A DNA stretch of 64,000 nucleotides from Cephalopachus bancanus (lineage: Eukaryota > Chordata > Mammalia > Primates > Tarsiidae): positions 13,721,001-13,785,000 of the forward strand of contig JAPVLO010000019.1 of NCBI GenBank assembly GCA_027257055.1. The letters run 5' to 3'. Within the stretch, counting starts at the first letter, position 1; every line of letters starts with the position of its first letter. The notes under the pieces were generated by a model. The model was given only the letters and a program-made list of their open reading frames with translations. It made no database searches and was not told where the DNA came from. The position numbers and the translations under genes are program-made. Of the stretch, positions 12,421 to 25,466 are shown one piece after another.

Positions 12421-13484
12421 CAACCACTGAGGAGAGGAGAACCTATTCAGTAAATGGTGCTGGGAAAACTGGCTGATCACATGCAGAAGATTGAAACAGG
12501 GCCCCTACCTATCACCATACACAAAAATTAATTCCAAATGAATCAAAGACCTAAAGTAAAACTTCAAACTATAAAAATCTCAGAAAACACAGGAGACACC
12601 CTTATGGAAATTGAAACTGGCAACCAATTCCTGATCAGAACCGTAAGTACCCATACCTTAAGAAATAAGATAGACAACTGGGACCTCATCAAACTGACAA
12701 GCTTCTGCAAAGCAAAAAAAACAATCAAGAGAGCAGGGAGATAGCCCACCGAATGGTAAAAAAAAAAATATTTGCCAACTGTATTTCTGACAAAGTCCTA
12801 ACATGTGGGATCTACAAGGAACTCAAAAGAAAAAAACAAACAGCCCCATTAAAAAGTGGGCAAAAGACACGAATAGACACTTCTCAGAAGAAGATATATG
12901 GGCAGCCAACAGACACAAGAAAAAGTGCTCAGCCTCACTCATCATCAGAGAAACACAAATCAAAACCACATTGAGATACCACCTAACCCCAGTAAGAATG
13001 GTCATCATTAATGAAACAAACAACAGATGCTGGTGAGGATGCAGAGTAAAAAGAACACTGCCTTCTACACTGCTGGTAGGAATGCAAACTAGTGCAACCT
13101 CTTTGGAAGACAATGTGGCAATTTCTGAAAGAACTAGAAATTGACCTTCCATATGACCCAACAATTTCCCTATTGGGAATATACCCGGAGGAACTCACTC
13201 TCCAAAAATATACCTACACCTGTATGTTTATTCCAGCTCTATTCACAATAGCAAAAACATGGAACCAACCATGCTGCCCATTGGATTAAAAAAAAAAATG
13301 TGGCACATTTACACAATGGAATATTATGCAGCCATAAAGAAGGACAAACATATGCACTTCACAGCAACTTAGATGGATTTAGCATCTATAATACTCAGTA
13401 ATCTATCACAGAAACAAAGAACAGAGTACCATATCTTCTCACTCATAAGGGGACCTTGAACAATTATCATAATACTTTAAGAAA

Positions 13485-13560
13485 GGGATTGGCAGTAGTG
13501 GGAAACTGCCAGGGGAGGAGGGGTGGGATTGGCAGTTAATGGAAACTGCTAGGGGAGAGA
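13485..13560 (+). repeat. G-rich duplicated block of L1 3'UTR
   Basis: Two adjacent copies of a 40-bp unit begin 'gggattggcagt' (13485 and 13525). The GGG runs could support a G-quadruplex. The same block occurs in the other L1s of this family at 5815-5875, 20130-20210 and 59180-59260. Confidence 0.75.
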
Positions 13561-13654
13561 GGGACACATAATCAACATTCCCATAACTAACCCTGAATTG
13601 TACCCCACATCTTTAAATAAAATAAAGTTAAAATAAAAAATTAAAACAAAAATC

Positions 13655-15475
13655 TCATTACTTTAATGATTATATTGAGCAATTCACTTTTTAAATAGTT
13701 GTATATTTTAGAAGTCTGCATATTCTTAACATAATGCAATATTTACCTTTGTCCAACTCAGAAACAAATATAAAAGCATATCTTATTTTCTGAAGTATGT
13801 ATTATTCTACTGGCAGCTCTGCTGAAAATTATAAAATTTTTTGCATAAAAGCCACAAGTTTCAGTAAATATACTAGGTTTAATATTAAAGTTAGTCATTT
13901 CACATTATATTTAAATTGTGCTTAACAGTTTCTAAAGTATTTTAACATATTATCTCTTTTGACATTTTGGATATGTCAAGAATTAGCTTGAATTGTTATA
14001 ATATTATCCTACAATGGCAGGATCACTCTGAGTTTTTATTTTCCAGTCAATTTTACCATTTTCATGACTTCAAATAATAGCTAAAATACTAGCATATTTG
14101 CACAAACATTATTTTTTAAACAACATGATAAAGACTGGGGGTAAATTGGAATAATTTTAATACTGCAACTTTAAAATGGTATTTCTTATCTTATTATAAA
14201 AACAAAGGAAATGTTTTGAACATAGATATATAGAATTAATATGCACAATTTTATAGCTAAATAGAAACAAGGTATATCACCAAAAAAACTACAGTGTTTC
14301 ATTTAGCTGAAGAGAAGAAAGAAGAAAAAAGAAACTTGAAACACTGCCTGGAAATTCTTCAATACCTAAATGTTTCAAGACTCTTCTTAATAGATTACTT
14401 CCAAGATACCTGAAAAATTTCTTAATTAAAATTGTATTGATGTATTGTACTTGCAGAGATAATTAAATACAACACTCGTTTTTGCTACAAAAACATATTT
14501 ATCTTGCCAAGAAAGTAATTGAGAAATAGAGTTGGGTGAGTGAATCAACCTTGATGCAGAAACTTTTGTCAGAAGAGTTTCTATCAATTCAGAAAACTCT
14601 GAGGATTACTCACTGATATATGGATTAGCCTAACTTATTTTTGCTTTAATTGAAAGTGAAAAATGAAGGCATAGTAAAACAAATGTGTATTCCTCCCTAT
14701 GAGTTTCCTATACAAGAAAAGATAAGCTAAATCAGATTATGAAGTCAACTGAGAGTTGATGCTTTATTCACTTGGTTTCATGGTGATGTTGCTTACTCTG
14801 CTTTAAATAGCTACTGAACTACTAAATTGCACTTTTTCATTTTTAAATACAAATTACTCTCACATACCTGCATACAAATTATAATTATTGCTCTAAAGGA
14901 GTCATTGCCAATTAAAATATCTGCTGTTTATTCATTATCAATGAGCTACAGTGATAACATCCTAGTTTCTGGAGCTTATAGTCACAAGGTTGCAATAGAA
15001 AACAGTGGGGAAAAAATTCCTAGGGAGCATATCAGCCCAGACTTACACCAATACACATATTATATATTATATATTGCATAGATTTAGACTTAAACTCATA
15101 CAAAGATTTAGGAAAAAAATGCCTTTGTTCAAAGAGCACAAACACATTGACTCAAATTTCCAAAATTTTTATTACCTCAGCACCAAATAACCACAAATGA
15201 AATTAAACAAAGCTATCTAAGAGAAAATACAATTCCAGGGCTTTATTCTGACATCTTAGGGAGAAAATTCAGGAGTTAAACATCTACAGAGGCCTCAAGT
15301 ACTTCAGAATACTGATCATGGTTGAGGTATTTGAGGATAAAATTCTAAGAAGGAATCATCCACAGGTGAGAAAATGGCATTTAGTAAGTGAGCAAATTCC
15401 CACCTCCAAGAGTTTACAGTTTCAGCATCGGTGCCATATCTAACGGAAAAGAAAAAAATAAAGTTGTGAAATACT
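13655..15475. other. AT-rich single-copy DNA
   Basis: No gene, no recognised repeat. Open frames at 14827-15190 have no features beyond low-complexity AT-rich codons. Confidence 0.5.
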
Positions 15476-15479
15476 ATTA

Positions 15480-17105
15480 GAATGCAGTGACTTCCAAAAT
15501 GGCAGAGCAAGGACCTCCATAATTTGCTCCTCCATAAAAGCAGCCTGAACACTTGCAAAAACTGTCAGAATTAACTTTTTTGAAACTCTGGAAATTGGCC
15601 AAAAACTTTCAACATTCTGAAGAGAATTTAATCAAGAAAAATGGCTGAATCTCAGTAAAAATAGCAAGGTTTATAGCATTTTTCACCTATCCTATTCTCA
15701 TCCAACTTTCCCTAGTTTCACAATAACCTTGAAAAGCAGCAGCCTCACAGTCATGGCAGTAGTGAAAATAAGCAGTCCGATGGCCACTACAAGTGGCAAA
15801 CTGGGTTTGGATTTCCTCAGAAAGCTTGTCCCCAGAAAAATATGTATCTGGCGGCTCCCTGGGAAATCTCCATCAGTAGACTTTTCCTTATTTGACCTGA
15901 TTCATAGTTTGTTTAGTAGAAAAAGTCCTTTCTCCGAGACATTTGTTGAAAATAATTGTGAGACATTGTCTGAGGCAGTGATAACACTTGAGTCAGACAA
16001 GAAGCTAGGCTAAAAGAAAAATCGAAAGCATGAGATGTTCATTGTGGACTTTGAAAAACTCTAATGCATTGCTGGGAATCTACAAGGCCCCATGCATGTG
16101 CAGAGTTATACACCTGCCCAGGAAGACCCAAGATGGCACTAATCTCTCACCTATCAATGAACTTGAGGTCCTGAATAAGCAGGAAGTGAAGGCTAAGGCA
16201 CAGCTTTAAATTGCTCACGTTTTAAAGGCATGACCTAATACACACCTGCAAAGGATAGGAGACATTGCTTCAATAGGTACAAGGAAATCTTCGTCCAATC
16301 ATGAGATGACCAGTTAATTCATCAAACCATGACTTCAGTGCTGCTCAAGACAGGAAATACAGACTTTGCAGAATTGGTATAGCAAAGTTACTAACCAAAC
16401 AGAAACAAAAACAACAAATCACAACAACATCCCTGGGGAAGGTGAAGAATCTGATTTTCACAATTACTACATTATAGAATGTTCAATTTTCAACAAAAAT
16501 TATAATACACACAAAGAAATAGGAAAGTATGACCCACACATAGGAAAATAATACATTCAATAAAGACTGTCTCTAAGGAAGCCCAAATGTTTACATACTA
16601 GACAAAAATATTTAAATCAGATATTGTACATATGCTAAAAGATTTCAAAAAATTCCAATCTAACAAAAACTAAATGAATGTATGCTGTGTCTTACAAAAT
16701 AAAGAGTGTCAATAAAGAAATAAAAATTTTATTAAAAAGAGATGAATAGAAATCTCAGAGTTGAAAAGTAAAATAGCTTTCAATAATGGCAAGATTGTGT
16801 TTTTCCATTTAGAAGATGATTTACTTTAAATAGACTTCATTTCCTGAAATGAAAATTTCACTGGAGGGTGACAACAGCAGGTTGGCAGAAGAAAGAATGT
16901 GTGAACTTTAAGGCAAGTCAATTGAGATTGTCCAGTCTGAAGAACAGAAAAAAAAAGAATAAAAGAAACTGAACACAACCTCCAAGACCCAAGGAATATC
17001 ACTGAGCATACCAACATATCACAAAATGAGGACCAGGAAAAAAGGGAGAGAAAAGAGACAGAGAGAATACTTGAAGAAATAATGATGAAAATTTCCCAAA
17101 TTAGA
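15480..17105 (+). mobile_element. Old L1M fragment (5'UTR and ORF1 part)
   Basis: The start (cttccaaaatggcagagcaa, about 15490) resembles the 5' part of mammalian L1M. The 3' half contains ORF1-type sequence: 'gtgtcaataaagaaat', 'gagttgaaaagtaaaatag', 'attgagattgtccagtctga' and 'gaacagaaaaaaaaagaat'. It ends abruptly at about 17105 within ORF1. A 60-70-bp foreign segment (about 16775-16842) interrupts it. Confidence 0.75.
16785..16838 (+). repeat. 54-bp local duplication, copy 1
   Basis: About 90% identical to 17732-17785 and in the same orientation. It interrupts the L1M ORF1 alignment, so this is the inserted copy. Confidence 0.85.
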
Positions 17106-18110
17106 TTAACATGCTTTTAAGTTAAAATGACAATTTTAAGTATTAACTTCATAGACATTTGTCCTGTATATTTCTAAAATCTTCTAGAACAAAAAAATAA
17201 AATCCATCAGCTTTGGATTGCCTAATTTGCCATTTTTAGTGTAACATCTAACTTTTTTATTCATTTCTAAATCAATCCCACTGTATTTTAATGTATACTT
17301 ATCAATGTTTTATAAAAATCTGCCAAAAGTATTTTATTATATATTTTATTAATTTCATCACAAACAATTTAATTTTTGATGTTACAAATTGATACTTACT
17401 ACATAGAAAAATGTTTATATTTCTAATTGTTTAAAAACTTATAGAGTAGCACATGTAATATACAATCTTTTTAGCAATACATTTACATTTATTTATTTTA
17501 CAAATTTCTGGGTTAAAACATATGCACTATTCCTAAGAACTCATTAACTATTGTTAAAATGTACAATGTGGCAACAATTTACACTTTCACAAATACTATG
17601 TACTCATTTCCTTCTCAAAACTGTGTAATAAAATTTTTAAACTATTTTTGTATACAATAAATTAAAACAATGTTTTTTATTTGAATAACGAATATTGCAA
17701 CAAATAATAAATTTAATAATTTCCTTTTGAAAATGGCAAGATTGCATTTTTCAATTTAGAAAATGATTTATTTTAAATAGACTTCTTTTACTTAGTAGTT
17801 TTCACATACATACATACATGTTTAATTTTTTGCTCTGAAACCCTTTTAAAAAGTGGAATTGATTACCTATTTTAAAGGGATAGTCTAAGTGGCATATTAA
17901 TTCATGTATTTAGCTTCTCCAAGACTTAAAGCTACATTAAATCAGAACTGGGACTAGACACATATAGGTAAGAGTACTCAGGAGCTTAATAAAAATGGTG
18001 ACATTTTTTAAAAAGCAGAATTGGAAGACTTCACAATGGGAATAATTGTTCAGTCAACAATAATTTATTACATATGTACTATGTACTCTGTGCAAGGTAC
18101 TGAGAATATA
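17106..18110. other. Very AT-rich DNA
   Basis: No gene or family recognised. It contains the second copy of the 54-bp duplication at 17732-17785. Confidence 0.5.
17732..17785 (+). repeat. 54-bp local duplication, copy 2
   Basis: Probable donor of the copy at 16785-16838. It lies in otherwise unremarkable AT-rich DNA. Confidence 0.8.
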
Positions 18111-18114
18111 ATAA

Positions 18115-18345
18115 AACATCTAGTATCTGTAAAGCACTTACTGTGAGCTAAACACTGCAATAAGCAGTATTTATTAATTTATTTAAACTTTCCAAGACTC
18201 CTACGAAGTAAACACTATTAATATTTCCATTCATTAAATGATAATATTGAGTCATAGGATAACTTGCTCGAGATCATATAACACTTAACAGCTCTCAAGA
18301 GTTAGAGCTAGGATATGAATCTAGGCAGTCTGGCCCAGAGTCTAA
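18115..18345 (-). mobile_element. MIR SINE
   Basis: It reads as the reverse complement of MIR: 'agcacttactgtgagctaaacactg', then the poorly conserved cattcattaaatgat segment, 'aacttgctcgagatcatataa' and 'aggcagtctggcccagagtc' appear in the expected order, each shown here only in short form. It is old and diverged. Confidence 0.82.
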
Positions 18346-18739
18346 GATCTTCCAGATTCTACTAGACATCGGTGAAAACATTCCATTTTTTGCCTGAATC
18401 TTACAATCTAGACATGAAAACAGGCATTTATGTGACAATTATTAAATCCAATTGCTGCAGTTTTGGAGCACATAGCACACAGATGGAACCCCTAATCTAC
18501 CTTCTAATTTGAAGGTAGGTTTTTCCAAGGAATCAATATCGAAGCTGAAATTCTTGATGAATGATATCTGACAGAGGAAATAATGACAAATATACAGTTG
18601 CAAGGGAGAATATTTGTAACAAGAAGAGTTAAAAAAGAATCTTTAAGAAGTTTAACAAATTAAGTTGCATTCTATACTCAAAGTTGTGAGAAATGAAGCT
18701 ATAAAAGTTAGAAAAAAAGGTTGAGAGTACTTTTCCAAC
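18346..18739. other. Spacer without recognised content
   Basis: No supported feature; possibly diverged L1 sequence leading into the next element. Confidence 0.4.
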
Positions 18740-18889
18740 AGGTTTATTTAAAAATTATACTCAACATCACTAATCACAGAGGTCTAAGTTAAAATGACAG
18801 TGAGATTCACCACACACCTGTTAGAATGGCTATTATTTAAAAAATGAAAGATAAGCATTGGAAGGATGTGGAGCAAGGGAGCCCATATA

Positions 18890-19427
18890 CAAGGGGGGAG
18901 CCCACAGAAAAATGGAATTATCTTTTTGGAAGGCAGACCCCTTGTAGTACACTCAGAATGTGTTCCTACAGACTAAATGATCAACCAAAGTTTTTATCTG
19001 GAAGTATTGAGGAGGTTGTATCACGATTTGCAGCAAACAGAAGACTGGTTCCTCCAACATGACAACCCCCACACCTACAAATACCATACTGAGTGTTCAG
19101 CAGTTTTTCATCAAAAATGGCATGACCCCCATGCCCCCATCCTTCCTATTCACCCAATCTTGACCCCCCCAAGCTACTTCTTTTTGTCGTCAAAGGGAAA
19201 CATTTTGCCAGTGTGGAAGAGGTGAAACAAAAAACACCAGAAGCACTAAAAGGCATTGAAATTGATGAGTTAAAAAACCGTTTTGAGCAGTGGAAAAAGC
19301 TTTTTGATAGGTGCATTGTATCAAACGGAGAGAACTTTGAAGATGACTGAAGTCTAAACATGTAAGAATAAATACACAATTTTTTAGAAATAAATTTTTG
19401 GGTTTTTCGGATTTCCCCCTCAGATGC
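18890..19427 (+). mobile_element. Internally deleted mariner transposon
   Basis: This is a Tc1/mariner DNA transposon relic of about 540 bp; full elements are about 1.3 kb. Only the C-terminal part of the transposase remains, in shifted frames: FYLEVLRRL and WFLQHDN around the second catalytic Asp (about 18985-19070), and a C-terminal part from about 19195 matching the mariner tail. The ends (18890 on, aaggggggagcccacag; and about 19410-19425, ggatttccccctc) are rough inverted repeats. It interrupts an L1 at a TA-rich site, so it is younger than that L1. Confidence 0.8.
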
Positions 19428-20032
19428 TGTTGGTGGGAATGTAAATTAGTATAGCCATTATGGAAAACACTTTTGAAGTTTCTCAAAAAGTTAAAAGTAG
19501 AAATATCATAGGACCCGTCATCTTAATTCTTGGATTATATGTAAAGAAATTTAAATCAGTGTTGAAGAGATATCTGCATTCCTGTGTTCATTGCAACATT
19601 ATTCATAGTAAGCAAGATATAGAATTAACCTGAATATACATAGGATAATTTATCTACAGGATAGAGACAGAAAATATAGTATACGTATACAGTGGAATAC
19701 TTTTCAGCATTTAAAGGAAATTCTGACATTTTCAGCAACATGGATGAACGTAGAGGACATTATGCTATGTGAAATAAGTCTAGCAGAAAGACAAATACTA
19801 CATGATCTTACTTACATGCGGAATGCAAAAAGTCAGACTTATAGAAGTAGATAATAGAACGGTGGCTACTAGAAGCTAGAGGTGGAACGGTGGTAAAAAT
19901 GGGGAATTGGGAGATGCTGACCAAAGAGTGCAAAGTTTCAGTTAGGAAACAGTAATAAATTTTTGCACTCTATTGCATAGTGCAGTGACCATTGTTGCTA
20001 ATAATGTATATTTCAAAATGGCTAAAAGAATG

Positions 20033-22608
20033 GTTTTTTTTTAATTATTTATTTATTATAAAGATGTGGGATACAAGTCAAGATTAGGTATACAAATGTT
20101 GATTATGCAGGTACCCTTGTTGATGAGGTATGCCCCTCCCTCCCCTAGCAGTTTCCTTCAACTGCCAATCTCACCTCCCCTCCCCTGACAGTTTCCCCAC
20201 TACTGCCAATCCCTTACTTACAGTATTATAATAGTTCAAGTTCCCCTTATAAGTGAGACCATATGGCACTCTGTTCTTTGTTTCTGTGATAGATCACTCA
20301 GTGTGATCAACTCTAAATCCATACAAGTTGCTAAGATGTCCATATGTTTGTCCTTCTCTGTCTGCATAATATTCCATTGTGTATATGTACCACTTTTTTT
20401 TATCCAGTCCAACTTCGGTGAGTAGCATGGTTGAATCCATGTTTTTGCTATTGTGAATACAGCTGCAACAAACATATGTGTGCAGGTATTTTTTTTTGTA
20501 GAATGATTTGAGTTCCTCTGGGTATATTCCCAATAGGGGAATTGGTGGGTCATATGGAAGGTCAATTTCTAGTTCTTTCAGAAATTGCCACACTGTCTTC
20601 AAAAAAGGTTGCACTACTTTTCATTCCCACCAGCAGTGTAGAAGTGTTCCTTTTTCTCTGCATCCTCTCCAGCATCTGTTGTTGTTTGTTTTCTTAACGA
20701 TGGCCATTCTTACTGGGGTTAGGTGGTACCACAATGTGGTCTTGATTTGCATTTCTCTGGGTGAGTGAGGCTGAGCACTTTTTCATGTGTCTGTTGCCTG
20801 CCTGTATAAATTCTTTTGAGAAATGTCTATTCATGTCTTTTGCCCACTTTTTAATGGGGATGTTTCTTTTTGTTTTTTGTTTTTTCCTTTCAGCACATTT
20901 GAGTTCCTCGTAGATCCGAGATGTTAGGCCTTTGTCAGATATATAGTTGACAAATATATTTTTCCCATTATGTGGGCTGTCTCCCTGCTCTCTTGATGGT
21001 TTTTTGTTTTTGTTTTTGTTTTTTGCTTTGCAGAGTCTAATTAGTTTGATGAGGTCCCACTTGTCTATCTTAATTCTTAAGGTATGGACATTTGGGGTTC
21101 TGAATAGGAATTGGTTGCCAGTTCCAATTTCCATAAGGGTGTCTCCTGTGTTTTCTAAGATTCTTATAGTTTGAGGTTTTACATTTAGGTCTTTGATTCA
21201 CTTAGAGTTAATTTTTGTGTATGGTGATAGATAGGGGTCCTGTTTCTATCTTCTGCATGTGATCAGCCAGTTTTCCCGGTACCATTAATGAATAAGTCCT
21301 CCTCTCCCCAGTGGTTGTTGTTGGAAGCTTTGTCAAAGATGAGTTGGTTGAGAAATTGAGGGTTTGCTTCTGGAATCGTTATCCTGTCCCATTGGTCTTG
21401 TACCAATACCGGCTGTTTTGATTACTGTAACCTTATAGTAAAGTTTGAAGTCTGGAAGTGTGATACCTCCTGCTTTGTTTCTTTTTAAGGATTATTTTGG
21501 CTATTTGTGGTCGTTTATGTTTTCATATGAATTTCTGTATTGTCATTCCCATGTCTGAGAAGAATGATGTTGGTAGCTTAATGGGTATTGCGTTGAATCT
21601 GTAGATTGTCTTTGGTAGGATGGACATTGATCTTCCTATCCATAAGCATGGAATATTTTTCCATTTCTTTGTGTCTTCTTGGATTTCTTTGAGCAGAGTT
21701 TTGTAGTTCTCATTGTAAAGGTCTTTCACTTCTCTGGTTAGGAAGATGCTGAGGTATTTCTGTGTGTGTGTGTGTCTATTGTGAATGAGATTGTGCTTTT
21801 AATTTGGGTCTCTGCCTGATTGTTGTTGGTGTATAGGAATGCAACTGTCTTTTGCACATTTATTGTATAGCCTGAGACTTTGCCAAGGTCCTTTATCAGT
21901 GCAAGCAGGTTTTTGACAGATTCTCTTGGATTTTCAAGGTAAAAGATCATATCATCAGCAAAGAGGGATAACTTGACTTCCTCTTTTCCTATTCGGATAC
22001 CCCTGATTTCCTTCTCTTGTCTAATTACCTGAGCTAGGACTTCCAACACAATGTTGAACAAGAGGGGTGAGAGTGGGCAGCCTTGTCTTGTTCCAGTTTT
22101 CAGGGGAAATGTTTCCAGTTTCTGTCCATTTAGCAATATATTAGCTGTGGTTTATTGTAAATGGCACTTACTATTTTGAGGTATGTTCCTTCTATACCTA
22201 GGTGTTTGAGGGTTTTTATCAAGAAAGGATGCTATCAAAAGCTTTTTCTGCCTCTAATGATATAATCATGTGATTCTTGTTTTTACATCTGTTGATGTAT
22301 TTAATTACATTTGTGGTCTTGCAAATGTTGAACCAGCCCTGCATTCTTGGGATGATGCCTACTGGGGCATGGTGGGTGATTTTTGAGATGTGTTTTTTCT
22401 TCCAATTTGCTAGAATCTTGTTGGGGATTTTTGTATCTATGTTCATAATGGATATTGGCCTCTAGGTCTCTTTTTTTGTGGGATCATTACCAGGTTGGGT
22501 ATCAGTGTGATGCTAGCTTCATAAAATGATTTGGGGAAAAGACCATCTTTCTCAAATGCCTGGAATACTTTCAAGAGGATTGGTATCAGCTCCTCCTTGT
22601 ATGTTTTA
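20033..22608 (-). mobile_element. 5'-truncated L1 (2.6 kb)
   Basis: Minus-strand L1 of the same family as the full-length copy. The poly-A shows as T-rich sequence at about 20033-20060. A 10-bp TSD, taaaagaatg, is at 20023-20032 and 22609-22618. It begins inside the reverse transcriptase domain. The active-site FADD is kept (about 21951-21962, in the frame 21738-22136), unlike in the full-length copy. Several stops and shifts follow. Frames at 20236-20614 and 20694-21134 are its ORF2 C-terminal region. Confidence 0.95.
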
Positions 22609-22795
22609 TAAAAGAATGATTTTTAAATGGTCTCACTACAAAAAATAATAAGTGAGTGAGGTAATGGATACATTAATTACCTTGACATGATATTCCATTA
22701 GGTAATAAAAATCAGAACATCCCTATTGTACTCCATAAATATATACAATAATTATGTCAATTACATGTAAACAATCATACAGTCAATTACGTTTT

Positions 22796-23924
22796 TTAAA
22801 TTTTTAGGGTAGTTTGTATGTTATGTTAATAAGTTTAGATTTGTGCTGAGTGCAATAATTAATGAATGAAGCGTAAGGGAAGAAATTTTTAGATTTGAAT
22901 TTTGAGAAAATTCACTATGGTTGTACAGTGAAGAATAAATTGGTAAGGAGCAAGAGCAGAAATAAAGAGAACACTTAGGAGACTGTTGTATGTGAAACAG
23001 ATGATGATAATTTGAAAGACGATGGCAACACTGTGAAATGTGAAAGATAATATAACTATATAAAATGATGACATGAAATTTTTGGAAAAGCATTAATTAA
23101 GTGATTAATTAAGTGATGTAATTCATGGAAGCATAGGAAAGAATCAGGAATAATATCCAAAATTCTTTAATTAAGCTAAAAAATGCCTTTATATAAATAT
23201 ATTTTAACATTTTACTCACCTGTTGCAAATAGTCAATATACATGAGGGATACACTTTTACAGAAAAAAAGAAAGCCTCATACAATAAATGTCTTTCAGAA
23301 ATCTGTATAAAAGTAACATTTTTCTATCTTTTGAACTAATATGTTCCATTGTATTAATAAGAGCAAAGCAAATGATTTTGTATCCTTTTTTACAATGGAA
23401 GCAAGAAAGAAACAGGCAAGTTTTATTTTTAATTCCATTTACTTTTGTTTGCTTAGTTGTCTTATATAACAATTTCTACTATTTCTTACTCTTTTAATAT
23501 ACCCAAAACTTCTTGATTTTGTTTTTGTGATATGTAAATGTGAAATGTATGTTAAAATGACTAATACTAATATCTTTTGTTGACAATCTAATTACAACAG
23601 GAAAGATTAATATAACTTAGAATACTGTATTGTTAAAATTAATGCAAAGTCTATATAAAATTAAAGAAGAATTAAGAATTAGAAAATCATTCAAACAAGG
23701 TAGGGAATTAAGACAGAGTTATTTAATGTAAGACCATTGATTAATTTGAAATATTTATTCACTTCAAGCTAAATAAATTTATTTTAAACCCGGCACTTAA
23801 GAACTATGGAAAAGAAAAAATAAGTACCATTAGAAATACCAAAAAATTATCAAATAATTCAAATTATTTAGATTGCTAACAGACAGAGAGCATTTGGTCA
23901 TTAATTTAGTCAGTCTTTTGAGTG
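22796..23924. other. AT-rich DNA
   Basis: No gene recognised. A short tandem attaattaagtg occurs twice near 23093-23117. Confidence 0.5.
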
Positions 23925-23938
23925 GAATGTCAATTATT

Positions 23939-24242
23939 TTATTTTATTTTTTATTTTTTATTTTTTTTGAGTTGGAGTCTCACTCTGTCGCCCAAACTGG
24001 AGTGCAGTGGCCGCTTCTGGCCACCGCAGCCTCGACCTGCTGGGCTCCGGCAATCCTTCCGCCTCAGCCTTCCGAGTAGCCGGAATTACAGGCGCGCGCT
24101 ACCACGCCCGGCTGATTTTTTGATTTACTGTAGAGATGAGGTCTCGCTGCCCAGGCGGGTCTCGAACCCGCGGGCTCAGGCAATCCCCTCACCTCAGCCT
24201 CCCAAAGGCGCGGGATTACAGGCTGAGCCACCGAGCCTGGCT
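23939..24242 (-). mobile_element. Young Alu SINE with tRNA-like T-arm
   Basis: A complete minus-strand dimeric Alu with a 14-bp TSD: gaatgtcaattatt at 23925-23938 and gaatgttaattatt at 24243-24256 (one mismatch). It is CpG-rich, so relatively young. It has a perfect 5-bp stem, 7-nt loop arm (24155-24171) around the B box, and the two-base deletion after GGCTCA. Its 109-codon open frame is incidental. Confidence 0.96.
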
Positions 24243-24291
24243 GAATGTTAATTATTAAAAATGATTATTTATCAAATTGTTTCTTAAAATT

Positions 24292-24320
24292 ATTTTGTAG
24301 AACTTATAGTTCTACAAAAT
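24292..24320. repeat. 12-bp perfect inverted repeat, 5-nt loop
   Basis: attttgtagaac at 24292-24303 pairs exactly with gttctacaaaat at 24309-24320 around ttata. There is no T-run terminator or gene next to it. Confidence 0.9.
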
Positions 24321-25464
24321 AAATGGACTTGGGATATATTTATAGCTTGAGATTCCTAATCTTTTTCCCTATGAATCTATAATATTAAGATCATTTAAAA
24401 ATCAATAACTATAATAACTGTATTATAACTCTTATCTTTATATCAATTTAATACAAGTTATAAGTATATACGCAAATGCAAACACATACCTTGCATTCTT
24501 GGAATCTTCTATTTTAATGCTTATTGAGATTCCAGAAGTACCACAGTTTATCTTAGTCAGTTGTATATTGGCATTAGCAAGTAAACAAATAACTATATTA
24601 GAATTAATTGCACTATTACCTACTTAATTTCATTATTCACTAAATAGCTCTAAGCTTCAAAGTGTTTCGTGTGATTAAAGGACTGATTTTCAAAAACCTG
24701 TATTCCATTATTTTTAGCATAAATTTATTCATATCAGTAAGAAAGTCACCCATAACCAACTATGCAAAATACATCAACGCAAGTCAATCCCCAGGTGAGG
24801 GAATTATCCCCAATTATAATATCACATCTATGCTAATATATATATATATATATAGTTATGGTTATTTTCCGAGTACATTCAAGGTTTCTGTGCCATGGAA
24901 TAGAAAAACAAAGAACAGAGAACATTTCAGATAGACCTGAATCCATGTGAAGCCAATGGAAAATACAGCATGGACTATTATAAAAATGCCGCCTATTGCT
25001 TCCTGCACTAATCCTGAGACCATGGTGACTATGAATCCCTGAATTAACATCGTCATGAAAGGCAAAAAGGATGAACAAAGAACACTAAGAAGTAGGTTGG
25101 CCTAGCCTAATTTATAGACCTCGTGGAGACTTGAACTGGAAGTTGAGCCCAGTTCAGTGGAGCCATAGCCAATTCTCGAGGAAAAGTGAAAAAGGAAGGG
25201 GCCGTATCATACAGGCCATATTACGTGGGCCTGGCAACATGAGGTTTTCAGGAATTTCATAAGTCAAAATGATTCCTCCTCTGCTAGGAAAAAGTGATTT
25301 GAAAGATGGAGAGGGCTCCCGAATGCTGCCTTTCTCTTTGGGTCTTTTCCTTTGGTCAGACTTCACCTTAATCCAGCAATTAAGGACCCATCAGGTCTTA
25401 CTGGCCTTAGGATATAATATTGCTATTCTACTTACTATAAATTAGCTGGAAGAAGTTAAAGGAG
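24321..25464. other. Single-copy DNA
   Basis: No gene or clear repeat; a (TA)n run lies at about 24835-24854. Confidence 0.5.
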
Positions 25465-25466
25465 AT

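Larger units (their letters stand above)
18740..22795 (+). mobile_element. Old L1 (L1MA-like) split by two insertions
   Basis: Pieces at 18740-18889, 19428-20022 and 22619-22795 read continuously as one plus-strand L1 3' end: ORF2 tail ('cacctgttagaatggctatt', 'gctgttggtgggaatgtaaa'), then the 3'UTR ending 'actccataaatatatacaat'. The interruptions are a mariner (18890-19427) and a younger minus-strand L1 (20033-22608). Confidence 0.85.

Noticed and set aside
20236..22465. Many overlapping open frames on both strands
   Set aside because: These are pieces and antisense shadows of the ORF2 of one minus-strand L1.
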